The notes beneath the pieces are model-generated. The model was not told where the DNA came from. It did no database searches and was given only the letters and a program-made list of their open reading frames with translations. Positions 43,817-51,983 of a stretch of DNA of 64,000 nucleotides are shown here, in pieces. A program made the position numbers and the translations under genes. The stretch is from positions 1 to 64,000 of the forward strand of contig JBGCFR010000017.1 of the NCBI GenBank assembly GCA_045107045.1, written 5' to 3'. Position 1 is the first letter of the stretch; the number at the start of each line of letters is the position of its first letter. The DNA comes from Putridiphycobacter sp045107045 (lineage in GTDB: Bacteria > Bacteroidota > Bacteroidia > Flavobacteriales_D > Crocinitomicaceae).

Positions 43817-44491
43817 ATGGCTTACAAGATTTTAATAATTGATGATGAACCCGATATTAGAACACTGGTTAAATATAATTTAGTGAAAGATGGTTTTTTG
43901 GTTGAGGAAGCTGAAAATGGAAAATTGGGAATTGAAAAAGCATTATCATGGATCCCTGATTTAATTATTTTAGATGTCATGATGCCCGTGATGGATGGTA
44001 TGGAAACGTGTGAATTATTGCGAAATGAAGAGAGCTTATCAAATACAATTATCACGTTTTTGACTGCTAGAACTGAAGATTATTCTCAGATTGCAGGATT
44101 GGATTCGGGAGCGGATGATTACATCAATAAGCCAATTAAACCTAAGTTGTTAATTAGTAAAATTAAGGCCCTTTTAAGACGTAAATCAGATCCGAAAAAA
44201 TCGAAAAGCGGTGAAGGTGAAAACCAATTAATTATTGATAAAAACAAGTATTTAGTGTACTTGAATAATAATGAAATTATGTTACCGCGAAAGGAGTTTG
44301 AACTCTTAACTTTATTACATGATAATATTGATAATGTTTGCACACGTGAAGATATTCTATCTAAAATATGGGGTGTTGATGTGGTAGTAGGAGATCGGAC
44401 AATTGATGTACACATTCGTAAACTACGAGAGAAAATTGGTGATACAAGAATAAAGACGATTAAAGGAATAGGCTATAAATTAAAAGCATAG
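43817..44491 (+). CDS. OmpR/PhoB-family response regulator (first of two)
   Basis: A 224-residue two-domain regulator. The receiver domain has the acidic pair in IIDDEPD, the phospho-acceptor Asp53 in LILDVMMPVMDG (ILDVMMP), and the switch lysine in NKPIKPK. The C-terminal winged-helix DNA-binding domain ends with VVGDRTIDVHIRKLREKIG and KTIKGIGYKL. The ATG MAYKILIID is chosen over a TTG six codons upstream. No sensor kinase is adjacent. It is 15 bp from the intradiol-dioxygenase-like gene, with which it may be co-transcribed. It closely resembles the regulator at 49916. Confidence 0.93.
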   Translation: MAYKILIIDDEPDIRTLVKYNLVKDGFLVEEAENGKLGIEKALSWIPDLIILDVMMPVMDGMETCELLRNEESLSNTIITFLTARTEDYSQIAGLDSGADDYINKPIKPKLLISKIKALLRRKSDPKKSKSGEGENQLIIDKNKYLVYLNNNEIMLPRKEFELLTLLHDNIDNVCTREDILSKIWGVDVVVGDRTIDVHIRKLREKIGDTRIKTIKGIGYKLKA

Positions 44492-44506
44492 GACAAATTT
44501 TGTGTG

Positions 44507-45169
44507 ATGGATAGAAAAAAATTCTTAAAAAAGGGCGCGTTAGGATTTGGTGCATTGGCAGCACTGCCATTAGTAAATGGTTGTAAAAAAGAGGAAACAG
44601 ATTGCAAAGTAACTCCTAGTGAAATAGCAGGGCCTTTTCCCATAAAAACACCAAATGATTTGATTAAAGAAAACATTATTGGAGATCGTGTTGGTGTTCC
44701 TTTAGTTATTAATATCACGTTACAGAATACAAAAGATGACTGTGCGCCACTGCAAGGTGTTTATGTTGATTTATGGCAGTGTGATGCCAAAGGCAATTAT
44801 TCTGAGTATAGCAATCAGGTAGAGGGTGATTTTACAAGTAAACATTTTTTGAGAGGCAGGCAAACAACCAATGCAGAAGGTGTTGCTTCGTTCATAAGTG
44901 TTTATCCAGGATGGTATCCGGGACGTGCACCTCATCTTCATGTTGAAATATTGAAAACTGACGGAACTTCACTTTTAACAACACAAATTGCATTTCCTGA
45001 AGATATCTCTGAAGCGGTTTATGCCACTAGTAATTATGGTGAAATAATGGATACTAAAAATGATCAAGATGGATCTTTTAAAGATAGCTTAGTATTAAAT
45101 ATGTCAGCTGTTAGTGGAAATATTACTGATGGTTATACTTTAACAAAGGCCATTAAAGTAAAAGATTAA
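44507..45169 (+). CDS. Intradiol ring-cleavage dioxygenase-like lipoprotein
   Basis: The 220-residue protein has an N-terminal signal (DRKKFLKKGALG, then LVNGC) that resembles both a Tat signal with RK in place of RR and a lipobox at Cys. The mature domain follows the intradiol dioxygenase fold: ITLQNTKDDCAPLQGVYVDLWQCDAKGNYSEY, shown by YVDLWQCD, then LRGRQTTNAEGVASF and the iron-site pair in YPGRAPHLHVE. Known members split catechols or protocatechuate with Fe(III). Here the likely tyrosine and histidine ligands are in place, but export to the envelope makes the substrate uncertain. The ATG at 44507 is preferred to a GTG one codon before. Confidence 0.8.
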   Translation: MDRKKFLKKGALGFGALAALPLVNGCKKEETDCKVTPSEIAGPFPIKTPNDLIKENIIGDRVGVPLVINITLQNTKDDCAPLQGVYVDLWQCDAKGNYSEYSNQVEGDFTSKHFLRGRQTTNAEGVASFISVYPGWYPGRAPHLHVEILKTDGTSLLTTQIAFPEDISEAVYATSNYGEIMDTKNDQDGSFKDSLVLNMSAVSGNITDGYTLTKAIKVKD

Positions 45170-45171
45170 AA

Positions 45172-45210
45172 CGAAAAAGAGGACAACAAATGAATGTCAT
45201 CCTCTTTCGA
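45172..45210. terminator. Bidirectional hairpin between convergent genes
   Basis: The repeat CGAAAAAGAGGAC / GTCATCCTCTTTCG with a short loop and flanking A and T runs forms a terminator for the dioxygenase-like gene and for the convergent gene at 45232. Confidence 0.75.
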
Positions 45211-45231
45211 GTATTCTATTTATTAATTTTA

Positions 45232-46587
45232 TTATAGCGCTTTGGTCCAGTTTGTTGTCCAATTATTTGAAGTTTCAACTGCACCAATATAACTCACTGT
45301 TGTAAACCAAGACCCTAGACCATTTGTGTTGAATCCACCCGTAGATGTGCCTACATAGCCATTTAAAAAGCCTACTAATGAACCATCAGTAGCTGTTTGG
45401 TTACTATAGTTTGCCATGTTAAACGTATTTGTAACTGTTGTATCATTTCCAGCAGAACTAGTAAATTTGAATGGGCTTGCATTGTCAATAATTGAGTTTT
45501 TAAAACTTAACTCTTGATTAGCCATGTTTGTGATGGTGATATCATGCTCAACCTGACAACCTCTTTTTGGAAAACCTGTCACTACAAAGTTGTAGAAATT
45601 TCCTTTCATTCCTTCTCTTAATTTTAAACCTTGGTTTGAAGCATCCCCGTCATCTACTCCAACTAAAGTGACGTTTGCAATAGTTGGATTTGAATATGGT
45701 GTTGCTGCGTTGTTATCTCCTAAGTTATCACCTTCAATTCCTCTGTCACCACCATCAGTAGATTGTTCAACAACCCAAAACTGTCCATTGCCAGACCATC
45801 CGTGTGTCCAATCGAAAGAGTCGTCTTGATTTCCTGAAGACACTGCGTACTTTAATGAAACAGTTCCACCAAAGAATTCAAATCCATCATCTGAACCTTT
45901 GTATGCCTGTAAGTATTCTAGAGTAGTTCCTGAACCTACACCATTAAATGAAAATCCATTTAATTCGTTATCTGTTCCTAAGATTTTACCGGCATATTCA
46001 ACTCTTACATATTTTAATGTGCCAGAATTGTCGTTAGCAACCGTGCCACCATATGTGCCTGTGCCACCTTCTCCAATTGCAGTTGCGCCAGCATTGATTG
46101 GTGCTTTACCATTAATGATGATACCTCCCCATTCGCCGGCTTGAGGGTTATCTTTTACAGGTGTAAATACAATTGGTAAAGCATCTGTACCAATGGCCAT
46201 TATTTTTCCACCTTGTTTTATAGATAAAAATGGAGTAGTGCCATCATCAGCTGTATGAATAGTAGAACCTGCCTCTATTGTTAAGGTGGCACCGTTATCT
46301 ACAAAAATACCACCTGAAATTAACCAGTTGTCAGCTGCGGTAATGGTTCTATCTACAATTAAAGAGTCACTAATAATTTGGTTATATTCAGTACCTGCTA
46401 CTGTTATTTTTGTATACCAAGTGTCACCTACTTTATAAGTACAAGGACTATCTTTATCCTCTTTTTTAGCGTCTGCATCATAATTTGTAGCAGTAGGATC
46501 AGTACATCCTTTTTTACATGAACTAACAGTTCCTGCTAGAGTGCCAGCTAAGATCATTAAGCCTAAAGTCGATTTTTTCAATTTCAT
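45232..46587 (-). CDS. Large secreted lipoprotein with right-handed beta-helix character
   Basis: The protein is 451 residues from the ATG MKLKKSTLGLMILAG, giving a lipoprotein signal ending VSSC; an upstream in-frame start is rejected. A short Cys-rich calcium-loop-like start (GCTDPTATNYDADAKKEDK) is followed by a long region of repeated strands and turns (GGIFVDNGATLTIEAGST, IIINGKAPINAG, YAGKILG, GGTVSLKYAV), typical of a parallel beta-helix. Similar proteins are found beside TonB receptors in Flavobacteriia. It lies directly upstream, in the direction of transcription, of nothing; the TonB-receptor gene starts further left of it on the same strand. Function unknown. Confidence 0.7.
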   Translation of the reverse strand: MKLKKSTLGLMILAGTLAGTVSSCKKGCTDPTATNYDADAKKEDKDSPCTYKVGDTWYTKITVAGTEYNQIISDSLIVDRTITAADNWLISGGIFVDNGATLTIEAGSTIHTADDGTTPFLSIKQGGKIMAIGTDALPIVFTPVKDNPQAGEWGGIIINGKAPINAGATAIGEGGTGTYGGTVANDNSGTLKYVRVEYAGKILGTDNELNGFSFNGVGSGTTLEYLQAYKGSDDGFEFFGGTVSLKYAVSSGNQDDSFDWTHGWSGNGQFWVVEQSTDGGDRGIEGDNLGDNNAATPYSNPTIANVTLVGVDDGDASNQGLKLREGMKGNFYNFVVTGFPKRGCQVEHDITITNMANQELSFKNSIIDNASPFKFTSSAGNDTTVTNTFNMANYSNQTATDGSLVGFLNGYVGTSTGGFNTNGLGSWFTTVSYIGAVETSNNWTTNWTKAL

Positions 46588-46771
46588 TTCTTTTGTTTTT
46601 TTGACAAATATCCGAATGATCTGCTGGCAAGCTGTTAGCATAGCTTTATATGTCTGTTATGTCTATGTTAAGTTTCGTTTTACTTTTCTTAAAGTTGGAA
46701 ACTTGATGCTCAGTATTTACCTGTAATAATTGGTGAACGTACTTGTTAGTTTTAAATATACTTTGACTAAA

Positions 46772-46797
46772 AAAGGCAACCTGCTAAGGTTGCCTTT
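46772..46797 (-). terminator. Terminator of the TonB-receptor gene
   Basis: The stem AAAGGCAACCT / AGGTTGCCTTT with a 4-nt loop, flanked by A and T runs, lies 24 bp beyond the stop codon of the TonB-dependent receptor gene. Confidence 0.85.
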
Positions 46798-46820
46798 ATA
46801 ATGCTTTGAAGTCAATAATT

Positions 46821-49748
46821 TTAGAATACCTTCTTCTTGCTTAATTTCTTATTGTAATCAATAGTATAGCCAATAGAAAAACTAGCATCAATACCTTGTT
46901 TTACACTACTGACATTAATAAACTCTCCAGTATTTACTTTGTCTTCTTGAATAATATCAATAGCTGGATTTAAAAGATTCTTGACCTTAAACCCAACCGT
47001 TAAATTATTATTAAAACTCATTCTGGATATAAAGTTGATCGTGTTTACTGGTTTTGCATAGCTGTCTCCAATTCCATTTGAGCCAACGGTTACCAATCGT
47101 TTTCCAAATACATTGTATGCAATAGCCAACATTAACTTGTTTTTATTGTCGTACTTTTTTTCATAACGTAAGTCAAGATTTAATAAGAATGGTGAGGCAC
47201 CTTCTAGCGGTCTTCTAGAGTTTGTGTTAATGGCAGTTTTATCTGCAGTGTCAATATTAACTGCAGTGAACATATAGGTAGTGTTAAATCCAATTCCAAA
47301 ATTGCTAAAAATTGAACTGTCTCTTTTTGCTTCATCTTTAATAAATGAACCCAAACTCCTTACAAATTCTAATTCAACACCAGCCACTTTCGCAGAAAGT
47401 GCATTTGAAAATGACATCAATTGTCCACTTGCCGTTGCCTTCATAGTTTGCTCAATTGGTGTGTCTAAATATTTGTAAAATGCACCCACTGTAATCATTT
47501 CTCCTGGTTTAGGATAATGTTCGTAGCGTAAGTCGAAATTGTAGTTTTCACCATGTTTTAATAGTGGATTCCCTTCTGCTTTCATCCCTGCAAAGAATAG
47601 GGTATATTGAAAAGGAGCCAATTCATTGAATTTTGGTCTTGTCACAGTTTTACTTGACACAAAACGAACAACATCTTTTTTACTTGCACTGAACTTAGCA
47701 ATGAAACTAGGTAATAAATTAGATCCTAAATTATCTGTCTTTTCAATTTTAGATGGCGTTTGTTGATTTCTATTTACTACGGTTTGATTTGATACTTCAT
47801 ATCGCAAACCTGGTATTAATTCAAACTTATTAATTTTGAATTTTACATCAGTATAGCCTCCATAAACATCTAAGTTTGCTCTATACGAAGATCCGAAGTT
47901 TGTGACCTCCTGAATGTAAAATTGCCCTTGATCATGCTGTTCAGAGTTTAGGTAATTATTCATGTTGTCAATATCAACGTTATTCCCAACATTAGCGGAT
48001 AATGTATTTAAGATATAGTTATATTGTTTATAATCAAAATCCCTTTGCTTCGATTTAAAATCGAAACCAGTATTAATGACAATCAACTCTTCAATTTTAT
48101 CTTCTTTTTCAGAAAGGTCATCTCTAAATAGGGCTACAAATCGAGTATTTATTTTTCCAGCTATCTCTTTCTCTTCTAATTGGCTAAAAAACCTGTGATT
48201 CTCGTTTTTGTCTATATAATTAAATGCGTAATTTTTAGTAGCTTCTCGATCATCATAAAATAAAACCACTTGTTTTCTGTCTGGCTCCTTACTTCCTGTC
48301 AAATTATAAGACCCTCTCCAATCAATTAATAATCGGCTAAAATTTTCATCCTTTCTTGGTTTCAATAATTTATGAGATCCCAAAATTTGATTAGTTGACA
48401 CATAATTTTGCTTATATGTTAATCGACTCGAGTAAATATCTCTAGCATAATCAAAATGTTGCCCCCAAGTATCTCTAGTTTCATTGTCAGATGTATTTAT
48501 CATCAAGGTATTAAAAGTAATATTGTTGTCAGGATTTAATCTTAAGTAAAAACTCAGCAAACCAGTTGTAGCTGTAGTTATATTGTATTGTTCAATATCA
48601 TAATTTAATCTTTCTTCACTTTGGGCATTAATTAATCTAATTTTCCCAACAGAAGTTCTTAAACTATTATCATGGTTCAATAGTGCTAAAAAACCAAATC
48701 CAGAAGATTTACTTTTAGATTTTGAAAAATCGATAAAATTACCTCCCATAATAGAGAAGTTAGAATTAGGCACTGCTTTGTTAATAGCGGTTCCAAAATT
48801 ATCTAAGAATCCCGTTGATCTTCCCTCAACTGAATTGTAGAAGGAATTTGGATAAATTGTGTTTATGGCAGAGAAAGCCGAATTTGATGAATTATTTTTC
48901 ACAAATTCTGGAATGGCTCTTGTACCATCATCTATACCAAAATAATCAGCCTTCCCAACTTTGTTCGATTTAAAATTTTGCGCAGTTGTTTGCGAATTGA
49001 CACCAGTGCCAATTGATACAGACAAAGTAGGCTTATCTAAATAACTTTTAGTAATAATATTAAAAGCACCCCCAGAAAAATCACCATATAATTCTGATGA
49101 CATTACTTTACTAACAGATACAGAACTTACCACATCTGTAGGAAATAGGTTTAATGGTATAACTCTAAAATCAGGATTTGGAGAAGGTATTGGTAAACCA
49201 TTTAAGTATGCCACGTTGTATCTGTCGCCAAGGCCCCTAACATACATTACGTCTCCTACGGTTGACATTCCTGTCATCTTTTTTGCACCAGACCCAATAT
49301 TTGACTCTCCCTTACTTTCAAGCTCTTTTGCAGTTGTTACCGTTAGAACTTTTTCAGATTCTTGAGTTTCTTTAGCAATTGCTATTACGCCCCCATCATT
49401 TACAATTGCACTTGCAAAAACTTCAATTATTCCTAATGAAGGAGATACTAGTTCAATATTTAACGTCTGCGTTTCATTTGGAACGATAGTTATTTCAACG
49501 GTGTCTTTTTCTAATGATGATGCTGCAAAAACTAATTTGTTTTTTCCTGCAGGCAGAGATATTGTGTATTCTCCAAATAAATTGCTCCTTACACCAGCTC
49601 CAGTCTCAATATTTTTTACAACTACTAAAGGCACTTCAACTTGTTTGTCATATTCCAAAGTCGTAATTTTCCCTTTAAGCGTGCCATTTTGAGCTAAAGA
49701 AATTATGCCGAATAACATGGTTGCTGACAATAAAAATAAATGTTTCAT
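46821..49748 (-). CDS. TonB-dependent receptor
   Basis: The 975-residue protein has a signal peptide (cleaved after SLAQ), an N-terminal carboxypeptidase-regulatory-like domain (about 22-110), the plug domain with VRGLGDRYNVAYLNG and ELYGDFSGGAFNIITKS (shown by YGDFSGG), and a large beta-barrel ending in an aromatic-terminated strand (SKKKVF after YTIDYNKKL). Such receptors import large ligands through the outer membrane using TonB energy. It lies between two secreted-protein or regulator genes, with the regulator at 49916 divergent. The substrate cannot be read from the sequence; neighbouring PhoB-type regulators make a nutrient-stress link possible. Confidence 0.92.
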   Translation of the reverse strand: MKHLFLLSATMLFGIISLAQNGTLKGKITTLEYDKQVEVPLVVVKNIETGAGVRSNLFGEYTISLPAGKNKLVFAASSLEKDTVEITIVPNETQTLNIELVSPSLGIIEVFASAIVNDGGVIAIAKETQESEKVLTVTTAKELESKGESNIGSGAKKMTGMSTVGDVMYVRGLGDRYNVAYLNGLPIPSPNPDFRVIPLNLFPTDVVSSVSVSKVMSSELYGDFSGGAFNIITKSYLDKPTLSVSIGTGVNSQTTAQNFKSNKVGKADYFGIDDGTRAIPEFVKNNSSNSAFSAINTIYPNSFYNSVEGRSTGFLDNFGTAINKAVPNSNFSIMGGNFIDFSKSKSKSSGFGFLALLNHDNSLRTSVGKIRLINAQSEERLNYDIEQYNITTATTGLLSFYLRLNPDNNITFNTLMINTSDNETRDTWGQHFDYARDIYSSRLTYKQNYVSTNQILGSHKLLKPRKDENFSRLLIDWRGSYNLTGSKEPDRKQVVLFYDDREATKNYAFNYIDKNENHRFFSQLEEKEIAGKINTRFVALFRDDLSEKEDKIEELIVINTGFDFKSKQRDFDYKQYNYILNTLSANVGNNVDIDNMNNYLNSEQHDQGQFYIQEVTNFGSSYRANLDVYGGYTDVKFKINKFELIPGLRYEVSNQTVVNRNQQTPSKIEKTDNLGSNLLPSFIAKFSASKKDVVRFVSSKTVTRPKFNELAPFQYTLFFAGMKAEGNPLLKHGENYNFDLRYEHYPKPGEMITVGAFYKYLDTPIEQTMKATASGQLMSFSNALSAKVAGVELEFVRSLGSFIKDEAKRDSSIFSNFGIGFNTTYMFTAVNIDTADKTAINTNSRRPLEGASPFLLNLDLRYEKKYDNKNKLMLAIAYNVFGKRLVTVGSNGIGDSYAKPVNTINFISRMSFNNNLTVGFKVKNLLNPAIDIIQEDKVNTGEFINVSSVKQGIDASFSIGYTIDYNKKLSKKKVF

Positions 49749-49820
49749 TTTGAATAGAAATTTTTTGCAAATCTATCTCAATGACATCTATTCATTGTTA
49801 AAAAGCGATTTACTAATACG

Positions 49821-49879
49821 TTAACATTGCTTAACATTGAATTAATGTAAACATAAATGTCACTTAACTCATAGTGACA
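49821..49879. promoter_or_regulatory. Candidate operator between TonB receptor and response regulator
   Basis: Two direct repeats TTAACATTGC and TTAACATTGA stand side by side (49821-49840), followed by the related ATTAATGTAA and ACATAAATGT, giving a 10-bp period over 40 bp. Immediately after is the inverted repeat TGTCAC-10 bp-GTGACA (49858-49879). Ten-base spacing matches tandem binding by OmpR-type regulators. The site is 73-131 bp from the receptor start and 37-95 bp from the regulator start, so it could control both. The binding protein is an inference. Confidence 0.5.
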
Positions 49880-49915
49880 ATTGAAGGCTGTAACTTTATC
49901 ATTAAAATAAATGTA

Positions 49916-50593
49916 ATGACAGGACAAAAAATTCTTATTGTAGACGACGAAGAGGATATTGTGGAACTTTTAACCTACAATTTTAAGAAGCATGGCATGA
50001 TTGTTTATAGTGCGCTTACCGGAAATGAGGCAATTAGATTGGCAAAAGAAAATATACCTGACGTTATTTTGCTCGACGTCATGTTGCCGGATATTGATGG
50101 TATGGAAGTATGCGACGAAATAAGGAAGTACAAATCATTACAGAACACCTTGGTATTATTCTTATCGGCACGTGGTGAGGACTATTCTCAAATTGCAGGC
50201 TATAAAGTTGGAGCTGATGATTATATTGTAAAGCCTGTTAAATTGAAAGTCTTAACCGAAAAGATTCGAACATTATTGAGTAGAAAAATGGATGTAATGA
50301 ATTCTCAAAATCTTTCAAGTAAACGTTTAATAATTGACGCTAATAAGTTTACTGTAACAAAGGATGGAATAGAAAGTATCATTCCAAAAAAAGAATTTGA
50401 GTTATTATCATTGTTGATGACTAATCCTGGGAAAGTGTATAGAAGAGACGAAATTTTAGAGCAAATTTGGGGTGTCAAAACATTTGTTGGAGACAGAACA
50501 ATTGATGTTCATATCAGAAAGCTACGTGAAAAATTTGGCCAGTCAATCATAAAAACGATAAAAGGGATAGGGTATAAATTTGATGATATCTAG
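49916..50593 (+). CDS. OmpR/PhoB-family response regulator (second of two)
   Basis: The 225-residue protein is a paralogue of the regulator at 43817 with the same layout: acidic pair in IVDDEED, phospho-acceptor Asp54 in LLDVMLPDIDG, switch lysine in VKPVKLK, and winged helix with GDRTIDVHIRKLREKFG and TIKGIGYKF. The ATG MTGQKILIVDD is used; the open frame extends 14 codons upstream without features. No sensor kinase is adjacent. It is divergent from the TonB-receptor gene with the candidate operator between them. Confidence 0.92.
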   Translation: MTGQKILIVDDEEDIVELLTYNFKKHGMIVYSALTGNEAIRLAKENIPDVILLDVMLPDIDGMEVCDEIRKYKSLQNTLVLFLSARGEDYSQIAGYKVGADDYIVKPVKLKVLTEKIRTLLSRKMDVMNSQNLSSKRLIIDANKFTVTKDGIESIIPKKEFELLSLLMTNPGKVYRRDEILEQIWGVKTFVGDRTIDVHIRKLREKFGQSIIKTIKGIGYKFDDI

Positions 50594-50613
50594 CAGGAAA
50601 AACCGATAAAATA

Positions 50614-50655
50614 GCTCATGTTAATTCAGTCTTTTCAGAATTCATTAACATGAGC
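50614..50655. terminator. Inverted repeat between convergent genes
   Basis: A perfect 12-bp inverted repeat GCTCATGTTAAT / ATTAACATGAGC with an 18-nt spacer lies between the regulator gene and the convergent LA_2272-type gene. There is no T-run directly after the stem, so it could be a terminator or a protein-binding site; its arms contain the same TTAACAT word as the operator at 49821. Confidence 0.5.
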
Positions 50656-50695
50656 GAAGAAGAATGTTTTTCACGAAAAAAAAGAAAAACCTTTT

Positions 50696-51859
50696 TTAAA
50701 ACATAATACTCACACCAGCATTATAACCAATCCATAATTTAGTTTGACCGCTACCGTACCACCAATCTTCATTGTAAATTGGTTTAGGAACGTATAATAG
50801 TGTGCTGCCATCCTCTCTGTATTCTCCAAAATAAGCATTGAAAGAAGGACCAGCAAATATGCCAACGTTTTGTAATATATTATACCTTAGACTTAGTTGA
50901 CCTTCCGTTAAAAAATCAATTGTAGGTGTGAATTTCTTTTCGGTAATGTAGCTACTAGACGCATCTAAAGCTATTTTAAATCGATCAGATAAATTGATCA
51001 TTGACCCAATACCTAATCCATATGAAAAGTAGTCACCTTTTGGTTGTGGCATATAGCCAAATTTAAAAATGTTATAAAAATGATCAACACCAAGTTTTAA
51101 GTTAGCGGTATAATTGACAGATTCATTATAAGATAAATCTAAAGTGTTGAATCCGTTCTTTACTATACTTAAAAGTCCTACAGGAATACCAAATTCGTAA
51201 TCGTTTGCAATGTTAATTAATCCAATTTGCATACCATTTACTTTTTTAGCACGATTGATTAATCCAATTTGCATACCATTAAAATCACCTATATTAATAT
51301 TGGTTATACCACCAACCTGTATGCCATTGAAATAGCCTTTATTGTAATTGGTGAGCCCTGCCACTTGCAATCCTGTATAATTACCATTTGCCTTGTTCCT
51401 TAGGCCTGCAGCTTGCATCCCAATAAAATTGCCATCAACTATATTGGTTAATCCTGCTACCTGCATACCCCCACCAGATTTAGCGAATCGATTAGTTAAA
51501 CCGGCTATTGATATACAATAGCAAGAATCACCAACTGTATTTGATAATCCTGCAATCAATATACCATTTGCTGTAGTTAGGTTGTTGTTGATTAGACCTG
51601 CAACTTGTAATCCATTAACTGGACCATGATTTCTGTTAGCAATTCCGCCAAATTCAAAACCTGATAAACCACCATTTACGCCATAAAGCACATTAAATGA
51701 AAGGTGATTAATTTGATCAGCAGATGAGGTGCCATAGATACCAATTGGGTGTATAAAAGAAACTTGTATAATTTTTTTTGAGATTGAATCGTTTTGTGCA
51801 ATTAATGAACTGCTGGCCAAAAAGAAGCATAACAGTGATACGAGGTTTTTAATTTTCAT
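50696..51859 (-). CDS. LA_2272-type surface-repeat outer-membrane protein
   Basis: A 387-residue protein with a signal peptide (cleaved after LIAQ). Residues 66-230 hold about eleven tandem units of roughly 21 residues of the form GLQVAGLxN or GMQIGLIN, the LA_2272 surface-repeat pattern known from Leptospira. The remaining C-terminal part is strand-rich and ends in an aromatic strand (GVSIMF), as in outer-membrane barrels. It is a paralogue of the repeat region of the gene at 51984, 124 bp away on the same strand. Surface location is likely; function unknown. Confidence 0.78.
   Translation of the reverse strand: MKIKNLVSLLCFFLASSSLIAQNDSISKKIIQVSFIHPIGIYGTSSADQINHLSFNVLYGVNGGLSGFEFGGIANRNHGPVNGLQVAGLINNNLTTANGILIAGLSNTVGDSCYCISIAGLTNRFAKSGGGMQVAGLTNIVDGNFIGMQAAGLRNKANGNYTGLQVAGLTNYNKGYFNGIQVGGITNINIGDFNGMQIGLINRAKKVNGMQIGLINIANDYEFGIPVGLLSIVKNGFNTLDLSYNESVNYTANLKLGVDHFYNIFKFGYMPQPKGDYFSYGLGIGSMINLSDRFKIALDASSSYITEKKFTPTIDFLTEGQLSLRYNILQNVGIFAGPSFNAYFGEYREDGSTLLYVPKPIYNEDWWYGSGQTKLWIGYNAGVSIMF
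51170..51664 (-). repeat. Tandem coding repeats of about 63 bp (LA_2272 units)
   Basis: The segment encodes about eleven 21-residue units, and related words recur in the DNA every 60-66 bp, for example around CAATTTGCATACCATT twice at 51217 and 51265. The repeats stay in frame throughout. Confidence 0.75.
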
Positions 51860-51983
51860 GACTTTTATATTTGATTGTGTTATTATGACAATTCAAATAC
51901 AATTTACCCCTATTGGGTTTTTGATATTCAATTAAATTTTACTGAAGAGGGGAATCACTTAAAGAAAACGGGAAGCAAACGAG

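Noticed and set aside
49874..49915. Fourteen additional N-terminal codons for the second response regulator.
   Set aside because: Homologous receiver domains begin at the downstream ATG, and the extra stretch overlaps the candidate operator.
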